Part shown: positions 1 through 49,164 of the stretch, in pieces
How positions within the stretch are numbered: the first letter of the stretch is position 1
How the letters are laid out: each line of letters starts with the position of its first letter
Assembly: GCA_054601695.1 (NCBI GenBank)
Contig: BAAHQB010000031.1
Coordinates: 310,001 to 374,000 of the forward strand
Length of the DNA: 64,000 bases
Direction of reading: 5' to 3'
Source of the DNA: Amorphochlora amoebiformis
Lineage: Eukaryota; Cercozoa; Chlorarachniophyceae
The notes under the pieces: model-generated
Told to the model about the DNA's origin: nothing
The model's database searches: none
The model's input: only the letters and a program-made list of their open reading frames with translations
Translations under genes and position numbers: made by a program

Positions 1-69
<69 letters not shown>

Positions 70-187
70 GCTTATATATACATTTATATATGTTTATGCA
101 TATATATATATATATATATATATAAATGGATATATGTGTTATATGTGTATAATATAGCATATATAACATTTATTAACATGTCATATT

Positions 188-242
<55 letters not shown>

Positions 243-339
243 ATATATATATATATGTGTGTATATATATATATTATGTATAATATACATATATATATAT
301 ATATATGTATATATAAAAATATATTTATATTATATATAT

Positions 340-409
<70 letters not shown>
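1..409. repeat. (TA)n microsatellite with short TG variants
   Basis: Almost pure TA dinucleotide with brief TG/CA interruptions and no unique sequence. This block is typical of the intron filler in the whole window; comparable TA blocks separate nearly every pair of exons described below and are not listed one by one. The long reading frames across such blocks are alternating Ile-Tyr translations and are not coding. Confidence 0.95.
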
Positions 410-16200
<15,791 letters not shown>

Positions 16201-16281
16201 GTAGATATCTATAAAAAGATATATAGATATGTATATGTAGATATGTGTATATATATACATATATATTTAATATCTATTTAT

Positions 16282-16566
16282 TTAGTGGAATGTGGAGTGC
16301 TTGTGGGTTTGGATGGGGGAAGAGAAGATCTGAAAATTTAACAATAAATAACGAACACCAGAATCTAAGGTAAATATACACAAATATTGCTATATATACA
16401 TATACACATATACACATTGAAAATATAACAACAAATTACGAACACCAGAATCTAAGGTAAATATGCATAAATATACATATATATATATATGTGTGTGTGT
16501 GTATTGAAAATATAACAACAAATAACGAACGCCAGAATCTAAGGTAAATATACATAAATATTTACA

Positions 16567-16602
<36 letters not shown>

Positions 16603-16646
16603 GTATTGAAAATATAACAACAAATAACGAACACCAGAATCTAAGG

Positions 16647-16679
<33 letters not shown>

Positions 16680-16846
16680 GTATTGAAAATATAACAACAA
16701 ATAACGAACACCAGAATCTAAGGTAAATATACATAAATATATATACATATATATATATATAATATGTCTTGAAAATATAACAACAAATAACGAACACCAG
16801 AATCTGTATACATATATATATATATATATACATATATATTTATTTA

Positions 16847-16883
<37 letters not shown>

Positions 16884-16917
16884 TGAAAATATAACAACAA
16901 ACAACGAATACCAGAAT

Positions 16918-16961
<44 letters not shown>

Positions 16962-17095
16962 CGTTATTTGTTGTTATATTTTCAAGATATTATATATATA
17001 TATATATATATATACATATATATATTTATATATGTATATATACATATATATGTATATATATTGAAAATATAACAACAAACAACGAAAACCAGAAT

Positions 17096-17141
<46 letters not shown>

Positions 17142-17166
17142 CGTTATTTGTTGTTATATTTTCAAG

Positions 17167-17216
<50 letters not shown>

Positions 17217-17758
17217 CATATCTTATAATACTTCTATATATACATATGTATATATCTACATAATATACATTACATAAATAAATATATGTATTTATATATA
17301 TATATATATATTTATTTATTTATTTATATAATATATATATATATATATGCATATTCAGCCACTCCCCTCCCCCTCTGTTGGCCTACAGAGAGGGGTACTT
17401 ACCCGTAGCCGCGAATTTAAAATCCGAAAGATTTATCGTGATTTCCGCGGCAAGGTCTGGGAGTACGTATCTCATCGACCTGCTTAACAGTTGAGGAAGA
17501 GAGACAAGATGAAACAAAAGAGGAGAGAAAAGAGGGATATGAGAAAACAAAAGAGGAAAGAAAAGAGGGATATGAGAAAACAAAAGAGGAAAGAAAAGAG
17601 AGAGAAGAGAAAACAAAAGAGGAAAGAAAAGAGGGGATAAGAGAAAACAAAAGAGGAAAGAAAAGAAGGATAATATAAAACAAAAGAGGAAACAAAAGAA
17701 GTAAAAACAAAAGAGGGAGGAGACGAGAAAGGTGTTGAGAGTGGGATATGTATGTATG

Positions 17759-17795
<37 letters not shown>

Positions 17796-18235
17796 GCATA
17801 TAAAGATATATAATATATATATATATATATATGTATATGCATATCATATATATATATATATATATATTGTGTGTGTGTGTATATATGTATATATATATAT
17901 ATATTTAAATATGTAAATATATATATATATATGTAAATATCTATGCATATACATATATACATATATATATAATACTATATATATATATATAATATTATAT
18001 ATATATATATATATATCTATATATATATATGTATATTATATGTGTGTACGTATATATACGTCTACATATAAACAATATAGACAGATGTATACATGTGTGT
18101 GTGTATGTATATATATATATAATATATGTACATACATCTTAAATATTAGATATATATATATATATGTGTGTGTGTGTGCACATATATAGATATAGCTCAC
18201 TCGAATGCATACGTTATAGATGGCCTGTGTATACC

Positions 18236-18318
<83 letters not shown>

Positions 18319-18408
18319 TATGTATAATATATATATATATATATATTATATATATAGCTCACCCGAATATATATGCTATGGATGAGTTGCTATTACCTCT
18401 GTGGCATT
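16282..18408 (-). CDS. Unrecognised gene, last three exons
   Basis: Exons in transcription order: 18,408-18,363, 17,479-17,403 and 16,364-16,282, with donors GTGAGC and GTAAGT and acceptors after CTTAG, AGCAG and CTTAG. They join in phase and end in TAA at 16,284-16,282. Readable pieces are [29 protein letters not shown] and [12 protein letters not shown]. Edge copies support the strand: the first exon has four acceptor-side copies on its upstream side and one donor-side copy downstream, and the last exon has many acceptor-side copies upstream. The segment FKFAATGDSGV loosely recalls the start of a small GTPase, but the lysine of the P-loop is absent, so I make no functional call. The 5' part of the gene was not found. 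It is tail-to-tail with the left gene, 81 nt apart. Confidence 0.55.
16430..17170 (-). repeat. Acceptor-side copies of the last exon of the 16.3-18.4 kb gene
   Basis: About seven direct copies and two inverted copies (near 16,960 and 17,140) of a 45-nt segment containing ACGAACACCAGAATCTAAGG are spaced by TA blocks. On the - strand each holds a CTTAG acceptor plus the exon start (frame DSGVRYLLL). Confidence 0.85.
17490..17740. repeat. AG-rich tract; polypyrimidine on the transcribed sense
   Basis: Repeated AAACAAAAGAGGAAAGAAAA units. On the - strand this is a long pyrimidine tract directly before the acceptor of the exon at 17,479, so it may serve as its polypyrimidine tract. Confidence 0.85.
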
Positions 18409-18432
18409 CTAAGATCAAGAATGGGGTATATA

Positions 18433-18474
<42 letters not shown>

Positions 18475-18533
18475 GTGTGTAAGTATATATATATATATAT
18501 TTTACCTCTGTGGCATTCTAAGATCAAGAATGG

Positions 18534-18573
<40 letters not shown>

Positions 18574-18663
18574 GTGTGTAAGTATATATATATATATATA
18601 TATATATATTACCTCTGTGGTATTCTAAGATCAAGAATGGGGTATGTGTATAAATATATATAT

Positions 18664-18694
<31 letters not shown>

Positions 18695-18799
18695 CATATA
18701 TATACATATATATATTATATATGTGTGTAAGTATATATATGTATATATATATATATATATTACCTCTGTGCAATTCTAAGATCAAGAATGGGGTATGTG

Positions 18800-18837
<38 letters not shown>

Positions 18838-18853
18838 TGTAAGTATATATATG

Positions 18854-18887
<34 letters not shown>

Positions 18888-18919
18888 ACCTCTGTGGCAT
18901 TCTAAGATCAAGAATGGGG

Positions 18920-18925
<6 letters not shown>
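18195..18925 (-). repeat. Edge copies around the exon at 18,363-18,408
   Basis: Four copies near 18,505, 18,610, 18,760 and 18,890 carry the minus-strand acceptor (ATCTTAG) and about 12 nt of exon start. One degenerate copy near 18,195-18,235 carries the exon end with its GTGAGC donor. All are embedded in TA repeats. Confidence 0.85.
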
Positions 18926-18950
<25 letters not shown>

Positions 18951-19064
18951 CACATATATACACATATATATAATATATATATATACATATGTATATATAT
19001 TTACGTATGATATATGTGATATAAATATAATATTTATATAATTAATATATATATATATATATGT

Positions 19065-19235
19065 AATCCTAACCTTAACCTTAATCGTGACCCCTTACCT
19101 TAACCCTAATCCTAACCCAAACCCCTATCCGGACCCTTACCCTAACCCTAACCCTAACCTAACCCTAACCCTAACCCTAACCCTGACCCTAACCCTAACC
19201 CTAACCCTAACCCTAACCCTAACCCTAACCCTAAT
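19065..19235. repeat. CCCTAA array
   Basis: Telomere-like hexamers run directly into the acceptor (TTAATAG) of the exon at 19,242. Confidence 0.95.
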
Positions 19236-19241
19236 TAATAG

Positions 19242-23151
<3,910 letters not shown>

Positions 23152-23173
23152 TATACGTGCAACAAATGAACAG

Positions 23174-23217
<44 letters not shown>

Positions 23218-23295
23218 ATATATATGTATATGTAACATATATATTATACACACATATATATATAGTAACATATATTTATATATATATATATAAAT

Positions 23296-23338
23296 GGGTA
23301 TCTCAAAGGATTAATGCTCGAAACCTTATGCGTACAAG

Positions 23339-23396
<58 letters not shown>

Positions 23397-23584
23397 GTTT
23401 GTAATATGTTTGTGTATAATAAGTTCTATATTCAAATATTTCTTATGTCGTTTCATTGATATATACATATTACATATGTGTGTATGTATGTGTATTAAAC
23501 ATGTGTGTATATTATATATATGTGTGTGTATATATTTGTATATATGTGTACATATACATATATATATATACATATTATGTATAT

Positions 23585-23616
<32 letters not shown>

Positions 23617-23841
23617 TTACATACATATATATATATACCTGTATACATATATATATATATATGTATGTATATATGGATGTATAAATATATTTATATACAT
23701 ATATGTTTATATATATATATATATAATATATAATATATATATATATAATGTATATATAACATATATGTAAGGTCCGTTGGAAGAAGGAATCTGAAGCCAT
23801 GCAGTATGCATAAACCCTAACAAATACATATATATATATAC

Positions 23842-23892
<51 letters not shown>

Positions 23893-24005
23893 TAATATAC
23901 ACCTATTTATACATCTATACGTATATATATATATGTATATATGAGATATATATATATATATATACACATATTGATATACATATGCAAAAAAGTGAAACAT
24001 ACATT

Positions 24006-24055
<50 letters not shown>

Positions 24056-24237
24056 ACACATTTATACATCTATGTATATGAATATATGTGTATATATGTA
24101 TATGATATATACATATACACACATATACATACATGATATATACATACATATATATTCACACATAGATATAAATATGCATAAAAATGAAACAGAGATTGAT
24201 GCCGACCGGCCACATTATATATACATATCTATATATA

Positions 24238-24282
<45 letters not shown>

Positions 24283-24289
24283 GTATATG

Positions 24290-24320
<31 letters not shown>

Positions 24321-24385
24321 TTTCAGAGTTTTATGTCAACAAGCCACCCGATGCCTACAGATTACTTACACTCAGCTGGTGCATA
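23296..24385 (+). other. Possible further exons of the 19-23 kb gene
   Basis: Unique islands with AG/GT ends occur at about 23,302-23,340, 23,771-23,808 (frame [11 protein letters not shown]) and 24,331-24,379 ([13 protein letters not shown], or in another frame [14 protein letters not shown]). The second and third join in phase, but the first does not join the exon ending at 23,108. The pair near 23,985 and 24,180 (both ...ATGAAACA...ATTGA) look like edge copies of an unidentified exon. Confidence 0.3.
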
Positions 24386-24553
24386 TACATATATGTATAT
24401 ATATATACACATATATATATATATACATACATACATATATATATACACATAGATAGACACATATACATACATACATAGTTATACATACATATATACATAT
24501 ATAGTTGTACGCATACACATATATATATATATATATGTACATATCAGTATATA

Positions 24554-24636
<83 letters not shown>

Positions 24637-24730
24637 TTATATTATATTTATATACTTACATACAGGGGTGTAGATTTATAGAATATATACATACATACAT
24701 ATATATATATATATATGGATAAATGTATTT

Positions 24731-24761
<31 letters not shown>

Positions 24762-25379
24762 TTTTATAATATAGATATAGATATATAGGTAAAGGTATAT
24801 GTATATATATATTACAAATGTATGAATATATGTATATTTCCATACATAAAAATGTAACATGTTACACATATATAATACACACATACAACTTGTACACTAA
24901 TATATATATATATATATATATACATATATACATATATATATACATATATATATATATATAATATATATACATATATATATATATACATATATATATATAT
25001 CAATACAAACATACTAGACGTCGCAGTCGACCCACGGAGACACTATGCGCCGAATTTTTAAATTTTTAAATATTTCGGCGGAAAACTTTCATCCGGATGC
25101 CTCAATAGGGGTTCGTCGTCGTCTTAGTGGGTGATAATAACAAATATATACAAATAATATTATATATATATATATATATGTTAGATTTGTATATATATAT
25201 ATATATATACAATATAAATAAATATATACATATACACAATATATATATATATATATATAATATATATATATATACAATATATATATATACAATATATATA
25301 TATATATAGATATATATATAAAGACATAGTTGACTAGTCTGCCGTCGGTTTAATGTGTGGTAATGCATATGTACATAAA

Positions 25380-25416
<37 letters not shown>

Positions 25417-25420
25417 TAAA

Positions 25421-25483
<63 letters not shown>

Positions 25484-25587
25484 TAATTTATAAATTTTAA
25501 TATAGATGTCCACATGATCCACTGGATAGTACATGTATAAGGTTATATGTACATTTACATGTATAAATATACATAAATATTGTGTAC

Positions 25588-25626
<39 letters not shown>

Positions 25627-26249
25627 CATATACATATATGTATATATACCAATAGGGGTAATCAGACAAGTTCTTCTCGATTCATCGACAAAGTAGAGGT
25701 TACAACCCTCTTCACCTGAAAACACCTAAATTTACTATTTTGAATGATATGGCAGAATAGTGAGGAAGTTCGTTTCGCGCTTCAGGGTACTGTCTTTGAG
25801 GAGATGCTGGAGTAAGCGGTTATGGATACATCAATGACCATTTGGATTAACATTTTGAAAAATTCAGTTCGATGTACAGATGTAGCGATATGCGCTATGT
25901 AAACGTGTAGTATTCTATGACAGTATGAGTAAAAAAACATACCTGGACCATGCGCAATATTAATTTTAAACCCTAGAAACAACCTAATCATAATGCATCA
26001 GCTAATACTAGTAATAGTCAACGACCTCTAGTGACTACGCCTGAGTATACAATACTATGAGTATATACTATATATATCTAATACTATGAGTATACGTACT
26101 AGTTTTCAACGGGTGGCGCTCAACGCGCGACACCACCGATTGAATTATTGATCTAGGGTAAAAGGATTCTTCAAATTCATCATGATTCTTTCCAACTTCT
26201 AAACCTCGCACTATGTTACACAGCTACAACAATCGAATATCTGGAATAT
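24386..26249. other. No gene identified
   Basis: From 24,386 to 25,015 and from 25,140 to 25,645 the sequence is mainly TA repeats. A unique piece at 25,016-25,135 contains an AT-rich hairpin (arms GCCGAA and TTCGGC). From 25,648 to 26,249 the sequence is unique and AT-rich. On the - strand there is a donor-like CCAG before GTATGT near 25,945, but no supported exon chain. This may be the 3' flank of the next gene. Confidence 0.5.
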
Positions 26250-26920
26250 CTACTTATGAAGTTTCTTTCGCCTGGGACTCGCTGCAAAGAAACTTTTGAT
26301 CCCTTTTCGCTTCTTCCTTGAAGTTGTGACCTTTGAATTCGTGGCTTGGAAATTTGATTTGAATTTAGCTCTTGCAGCTTTCTCGGGCGTGGGAGTGGGG
26401 ATTGGTTTGGTTTTCTCGAATTTCTCGGAAATGTCCTCGGAGTTAGGAAGGGTTTTTGGCTCTTTTGGCATCGCTTTTAAGGGCTTGGAGAAGGATTTGG
26501 AAGGCTTGGATAGGGGTTTGAATTTGGGCTTCTTGCTTGTTGCGGTGAAGAATCGCCCGATGCCTTTGGCTCGGCGACGCTTCATAACCTCTTCGAGGGG
26601 TTCTATGCATTCCGACTGGTTGTACATGCACATGTATATAATTTATACATATTTTGTCAACAAACATATTTTAACATCTATTTTATGTGAATGTGCATAT
26701 GAAGAATATATATACACATAGTATGTGAAAAAAGTTGAATACATTTACACAAGAATGGAAGTCACGCATATATATATGAGGGAGAACAGGGGTGAGTGGT
26801 GTGTGGTAGAGTGAGAGGGAGATTTTGAGAGTGTTACGAGAATGGAGGGGGAACCACCTTCTGATTTCTAATGCTCCCAACGTAATCCGACACCTTGTAC
26901 CACTTCAAGCCATTCTGATC

Positions 26921-26965
<45 letters not shown>

Positions 26966-26987
26966 TACATATAATACACGTGTACAT

Positions 26988-27019
<32 letters not shown>

Positions 27020-27466
27020 TATATATTTGCATTATATATATTATATATATATATATATTATACATATATATACACATATATATATATAATATATAATATA
27101 TATACATATGTTATTTGTGTATGTATACGTACCTCCTTATAAGGAGCACATAACGAATAACAGTCGTTAAATTCAGTTCCTTTGCAGTCCATCCACTAAT
27201 ATATGAATGAATGATTTAGCACACGTTTCCACTAAACATAATATTATACATACACACACACGCATTCACATCCATACACTAAGATATGAATGAATGATTT
27301 AGTACACGTTTCCACTAAACATAATATTATACATACACACACACGCATTCACATCCATACACTGAGATATGATGAATGATTTAGTACAATTGTTTACATT
27401 AAGCATAATATTATACATACACACACACGCGCATACAGAAACATGATACGCTATTATATATATATA

Positions 27467-27505
<39 letters not shown>

Positions 27506-27919
27506 CATACATACAAAAAATGTAAAAAGAAATGTATTACATGTAATATTATACATATACATATATACACAAATCGAGAAAGCTTATATAAATTCTCAAA
27601 TGTGTATATGTAAAAAATACCTTCTCAATGCGGTCGGGTGTGGAGAGAACCACAGGCATGCGGTCGTGGATGCGCGCGAATTTCTACAAGAATTAAAGAA
27701 ATTACGGTATGCATATTCATTGGACACCTAATATATGTATGTGTGTATATTATGTAAATGATATATTATGTATGTTTCTATGTATAATATTACTGATTTT
27801 ACATACACAACACAGTATTCACGCATGCATGGATGTTATATGTGTTATGCTATATGTGTAATATTACTCTTGCAAAATTATTTACAACTTATATTTATAT
27901 CTATATATTTACATATTAT

Positions 27920-27955
<36 letters not shown>

Positions 27956-29649
27956 GTATATAATATTAATATATGCATGAAACATACACAATCCACTGTG
28001 TGTGTAGTTCATACACTAGGTAAAATTTTAGGAAACTTTACCTGCGTGGCTTCCGTAGTAACGATGGTTACACTGTATACCTATTTTTTGGTATAACTTT
28101 TTTGTATATCTTATATATTTACTTATATTTATTTATATATAATATTTGCACATATGTATTTTAGTATGACGTATACAAATACGTAGTATGATTGAATATG
28201 TTAATAAACTACGTATTTACATATGTGTGTAAAATTTTATTACATTATTATTTACACATATATTCTTGGTATAATATATATCGATATACATTTATCACAA
28301 TATACACATATGTATATCATACTAAAATATACTTCAAAATATATCTAATTATATTAATGAAAATGTAAAATATACATATTAAGGTATATATGTATACTTT
28401 CATTATATTGTAAATATACACACACATATAGACATATACAATATATTATAATACATACATACATTTAAATAATATAGATATATATATATATATATAGATA
28501 TTTATATTTATTTATACTCATATATCATTCACATATGCGTTTATATTTATCTTTACAGATATATATATATATATATATATATGTATTATAGATATACATA
28601 AATACATATACATGTTTTGTACTAATGCTTACATCTAATTATGTTATCACATCTGTTTAACGCATATATATATATTATGTCATACACATTACACAGAATA
28701 CATAATATGTGGTGTGTGTACATATATTATTTTACAACCGACTATATATGAAGAGTATCAAAAGCTTTACATGAGTGAACCTTCCTCAACAAATGAGAAA
28801 ATCGTGGGCATAACACAAAGACGGTCAAAACCGCCACCAACAGAAGAGATTGAAAAAATTAGGTCTTTTTTTTCTACCTTCTCCCCTGTCTCTCCCTTCC
28901 AGACATCGTAGAGTGCGGCGAGATGTAAGAGGTCGGACTTGGCGGGGTCCATGGCTTGCTTGGCCTGGTTAGCGATTGGAGGGAGAAAATATTAGCTGTG
29001 GACTTGAGAGGATTTGGAGAGGGTTGAGGTGTGCCACCTGCCGTGTCTCGTCGTTTCCCTTGGTATCTTCGAGCTCACCGGGGACGATCTCAGGCTTGTT
29101 TCCTTCAAGTTGGACAGCAATGAATTCCCGGTAAACAATGAGTTCCCAGAATACACACACCCTCCCCACACATTGGTTGTCAAGACATCCCGCGTGTTGA
29201 CTGTCAAGACGTCTTGACTGTGGACAATGTCTTGACGTCTTGACTGTCAAAGACACCTACACGCCAAATGCCAGAGTTTGGCTGTCTAGAGAGTCCCTGG
29301 GTAAGTTAGACCTTTGTAGACCTTTGTAGGCTATACATATCACATATAGACTGTCAAGACACCCAACACATTGACTTTCAGACATCCCGCGTCTTGCAAG
29401 ATGCCAGTGCGCTAAATTCCAGAGTTTGTCACATATAATATGTGCATGTATGTATTATATATATTTATACATACACATATGTATATAATATATATTTATA
29501 CATACACATATGTACCAATACGCTAAATTCCAGAGTTTGTCATATATAATATGTGCATATATGTATTATATATATTTATACATACACATATGTATATAAC
29601 ATATATTTATACATACACATATGTATATAATATATATTTATACATACAC

Positions 29650-29685
<36 letters not shown>

Positions 29686-29776
29686 CATATATATATATAT
29701 ATATATTATATATGAAAATATATATATATACACACATATATATTATATATATATATATTATATATATATATATGTA

Positions 29777-29826
<50 letters not shown>

Positions 29827-29844
29827 GTAATTATATTTATATAT

Positions 29845-29880
<36 letters not shown>

Positions 29881-29966
29881 ATTATATATAATTATATTAT
29901 ATAATACACACACACATATGTAATGTGTGTGTATATATATTTGTATTTGTATATATATATATATAT

Positions 29967-30016
<50 letters not shown>

Positions 30017-30862
30017 TATATATATATATACATACATACATATACATATACATATGCAGATGTGATATAGATATCATATAAATATAACACATATAATATA
30101 TACATACACATACATACATTGGATACCTGTGTGGATGAAGTATGGCTGCTTCTTCTTCGAACTGAGTCCCTCGAGTTTCTCCCATTCGTAGAAACCGTCG
30201 ACGACGACAACACAGCGCCTAAGAGATGTGATTGTGGGTTCCAACGACTCAACCGCCACTGCATATTGAATAAGATACCACACATCCCATACCTACGCTT
30301 TAGCAATCGACGGAACGCCCCGCTTTGCTTTAATCCCTCACTCCGCGCATTGATCAAGTTGTGTCTGTCAAAAATCTCGTCAAAAGTCTGACAATTTGAT
30401 TTAAAAGATTATGAAAGGAAGCTGGTTTGGGAGATCAGGTATCAAAGGGGAACAATTGGATTAAAATCGCACTGGGTCTTGAGCTTTCCGTCGATCATCT
30501 TGGTGTATGAGGGAATGAGGCCCCATTTCATCATATGAAGCACAACGCCGTCCTCCTTCGTGTCTTGGGTATCTTCGGCGTCTGTGGGGCCTTGTCCACC
30601 TTGGCAGCCCTTCCTCAGCACTGGAAGATAACGACCCGGACCTACATCTGTCGGTTTTCATATCAGACACGGTGAAAGGACGGAAAGAAAGCAAGACTCA
30701 CTGTATCCTGGTCTATACGACCCGGCATTGGCGACGATTGCGGCGCCTATACAATCATGTATTCCATATTCAGAGAACATAAGCGAAAAAAGGTTTTATT
30801 TCTTTACCGAGCACTCGCTGAAGGGCTCCGGGTGACCGCTTGGACGCGACACGACCGCACAT
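26250..30862 (-). CDS. HMCES: SRAP-domain abasic-site protein (HMCES-like), complete
   Basis: SRAP proteins form a covalent thiazolidine link with abasic sites in single-stranded DNA, shielding them at replication forks. Exons in transcription order: 30,862-30,808, 30,746-30,702, 30,647-30,454, 30,387-30,293, 30,218-30,127, 29,102-29,038, 28,964-28,878, 28,080-28,042, 27,683-27,621, 27,195-27,133, 26,914-26,858, 26,615-26,250. They join in phase to 406 codons plus TAG. The start is set by MCGR, since the family needs cysteine at position 2 after Met removal. Family active-site residues are visible: Cys2, Asn111 in INARSEGL, Glu141 in DGFYEW and His230 in [19 protein letters not shown] and MKWGLIPS (exons 2-3) also match the family. 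The last about 120 residues are basic and contain two similar motifs, KGIGRFF (302-308) and KGIKSFF (389-395), resembling PCNA-binding boxes. The length exceeds the human protein (about 354 aa) mainly because of this tail. Exon 6 boundaries are the least certain. Confidence 0.93.
27190..27435 (-). repeat. Tandem repeat of about 105 nt, about 2.5 units, at the exon 10 acceptor of HMCES
   Basis: Units contain TGAATGAATGATTTAGTACA and a CACACACACGCATTC block. The unit closest to the exon begins with the acceptor region at 27,196 (CCATCCACTAATAT), and the others begin with the similar CCATACACTAAGAT. The array therefore looks like an acceptor-side expansion carrying almost no exon. Confidence 0.8.
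29190..29660. repeat. Palindromic GTCAAGACGTCTTGAC cluster and AT-rich tandem repeats
   Basis: Overlapping copies of GTCAAGAC and its complement (29,188-29,255, again near 29,345-29,400) form short inverted repeats. They are followed by repeats containing CGCTAAATTCCAGAGTTTGT (29,410, 29,520) and ATATATTTATACATACACAT (four copies to 29,655). They lie in the HMCES intron between exons 5 and 6. Confidence 0.8.
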
Positions 30863-31762
30863 GGGATTTAGATGGACGGCTCGAAGAAGAACCACCACGC
30901 CTTCCAATCTCGGAGATCTCCGGATTTGGAAAACCCGGGATTTTAATAGAGTGTGATATATCATTTATGAGATATCAAGCATATCTAATAAAATATGTAA
31001 ATATACAAAATATTTAGATATCTTATTTATATTATGTAAATATACAAAATATTTAGATATCTTATTATTATATTTTATTCTATTATGCATATATCATACT
31101 CCTTATATCTAAATATCAACCTCCTGGATATCTGGACAACAACAATGGCGGGGAGGGGTCTGTGATTGATGTTGAGACAGAATAATGAGATTATACGCCC
31201 ATCATAACAGGTGAAATATCTTCGTACGGAGACCCACATAGAGACAGTTCCAGCTACTTCGATTCATGATTTTGATCCGAAATTATATATCAATTTCCCC
31301 TCCTCCACAGGATGATTGGCAGGGTGATTGGCACTGATTGCTTTGCGACTGCCCCACTCCACAAAATTCCTCAGCGGACACTACATCTTTCAGTTCCTCC
31401 AACATATTCCCGAGACCTTGATCGAGCTGGCCATAGTAGACTACCGTTGGGTTAGGGTTAGGGTTAGGGTTATAGTAGCGGCGCGACGTTAATTGGGAGC
31501 TTTTCGATCCAGATCATCACTGACGCAATTTGGTCGTCTGCTTTTATATACTAGATATAATATTACAATATTATATGGTGAAGGTGCCTTATATTATAAT
31601 ATGATAGTAAGTACTAACTGCTAGTACCTACTAATAGTACAATATTATAGTAATATCTGGGGTATACGTAAGGTACGTAATACTTCACGCACTGTCGATC
31701 GCGTCGATTCGTTAGTCTAGCTGCTAGTTCAAATCCGATGATAGTATAAATATATGTATATG

Positions 31763-31803
<41 letters not shown>

Positions 31804-31898
31804 TAGATATATGTACAATATCTATCTGTATGTATATATATATCTAGATATATATATATATATATATACATATACACACACATATATATATATATCAT

Positions 31899-31936
<38 letters not shown>

Positions 31937-32305
31937 ATGGTATATATATATATATATATATAATCATTATATAGTGACTGACTGCGACAGCTCGCACGAT
32001 GAATTAAGTCTTAAAAAAATCGGGCACGTGAAAACTATTATTATCATAGTAACTTTAACCTGCACGACACACAATTGCAACGAAGCTTATTTCTACACTC
32101 CTGACACGTTGCGACATTTACGGAGTCTGAAAATAAAATATCGTCTAAGAAGAAAATATCGGAGATTCAACAGCAGCAACAACAATTAGTACTGGGTTAG
32201 AAATAACAATTATTAGTAGTGGGTAGAAATGAACGTTGACCTATAATAATATGCTGGATGTGTATATGATGTATACATCTAGAGTATCTATATATATATA
32301 TATAT

Positions 32306-32370
<65 letters not shown>

Positions 32371-32442
32371 ATATATGTATGTATACAATATATATATATA
32401 CATATATATATATACATATGTATACATTATATATATACATAC

Positions 32443-32528
<86 letters not shown>

Positions 32529-32560
32529 TGTATATTTATATATTATATATATATATATAA

Positions 32561-32605
<45 letters not shown>

Positions 32606-32661
32606 TTATGCATATATGTATATGTAGATATATCTAGATACATACATACATTCACACACAC

Positions 32662-32714
<53 letters not shown>

Positions 32715-32898
32715 ATATATATATATACATATAGAAACATATATATATATATATACATGTATACGTATATATATATATATATATATTATATATATGTATA
32801 TAATATCATATTTATATATATGTATATATGTATTGCAATATGTATATATATGTATGTGTATACGTATATATAATGGTACATATGTGTATTTATACATA

Positions 32899-32978
<80 letters not shown>

Positions 32979-33095
32979 AACATATGCATATATCCACATA
33001 CATCTACACACAAAAATATACATGTGCATATATATGTAATATGTATGTAATATATATATATATATATATGTATATGTATATGTATAATATGTATG

Positions 33096-33134
<39 letters not shown>

Positions 33135-33398
33135 CATAATATGAAATAATGTTCTTCCTGTACCGATTGCAATACATAGTATAGTACTATATAAATATAT
33201 ATATACATATATATATACATACATATATGTGTATGTATATAAATAATGTGTATGTATATATGTATGCATATCCGTACGTATACATATTTTTCCATACCGA
33301 AGATGTAAATATATATGTTTACACACATATATATATACATATTATATAATATATATATATAATATATTATATGCATATACATATATATATACATCACA
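30863..33398. other. Intergenic region between HMCES and the malonyl-CoA synthetase gene
   Basis: About 2.5 kb between the HMCES start codon and the upstream gene's stop codon; both genes are on the - strand. Unique sequence lies at 30,863-31,740 and 31,970-32,280; the rest is TA repeats. A four-unit TTAGGG piece lies at 31,448-31,471. Tandem ATATCTAAATATTTTGTATA-like repeats occur near 30,985-31,090. I see no gene, and no promoter element could be assigned. Confidence 0.6.
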
Positions 33399-48070
<14,672 letters not shown>

Positions 48071-49077
48071 GGTTGGCGGGAGTGTGACAGAGCCCTCTGT
48101 AATCAATGCACTATCGACTGTGATGTAACGCAATGTAACGTATGCATAACGTGACCGGCCGTAAATTACCGTAATCCCGGTAATTTGAGAATTGATCTCT
48201 CAGATATTTCCAGAGACCTCTCTGAGACACTTAAGGGCTCCGACAGTCTCCCAAGACACCGAAATATGACCGTGCGTGCAAGGTACTCACGTTGGATGTC
48301 CCCTGCGTCCCACAAATCCCTCCTGTGACCCATTTTTGGAATAAGACGAATAAATACATCCTCCCAACGGATTGCTTGAGCTCGTCAAGCTTGAAATGGA
48401 TTCCAATTCCCGCGAATCGAACGAAAGACGCGACGACACATACTCACCAAGTCCAATCTTTCCCTCAAAAGGTGGCGTGCACGATCCAGTGCACGGGGCA
48501 AGACCGGATGGCCAACCCTTCTTGCTATCACCGCCGTTGTCCTTGTGCTTATGAGCTTCGTGTTTGTCTCGGGACCCCAAGGCATGCGTTTCCGTCCACC
48601 GAATATCGCATGAACCTATATTCCTTTCTCAATGTTTGTCTTTTTTTGCTCAGCCTCAACAAGCCTAATGTCAACTCTCAATGGGCGTGCGTTATCTTCG
48701 CGGTCAACCAACGGTATACGCACTCACAACATGAAGGATACTCTTTGGCGGGAAGACATTCTCTAATCAACAGTCCATACCATTAGCCCGGTTGATTCGG
48801 AGGTCGACGTTCCCCCTAGGCACTATGCATGCTCGGAGAGTGACTCGGCGCGAGGTCACACCGCTGCATGGAGGGGCTCTGTACAAGACCAAGGCGAGCT
48901 CAAAGCCTGGTTTGTGTTGTATGGTGTGTATTGTTTGGTGTACATGGTGTGTGTGTGTTTGTGTATGTGTGGTTTGTCGGGGCTGGAAGGGTTTAGAATA
49001 GGTTTGTGGATATGGTGATGTAGATATGTGGGGAGGAATACAGGTACATTTTTATCCTTTGTGGAATATACGTGGGG

Positions 49078-49164
<87 letters not shown>

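Noticed and set aside
16282-17479. Small GTPase-like FKFAATGDSGV
   Set aside because: No P-loop lysine, no later G motifs, and the protein ends within about 30 residues.
48292-48786. 164-codon + strand open frame
   Set aside because: No recognisable domain, and the opposite strand has three strong splice donors with phase-compatible exons; more likely a shadow.
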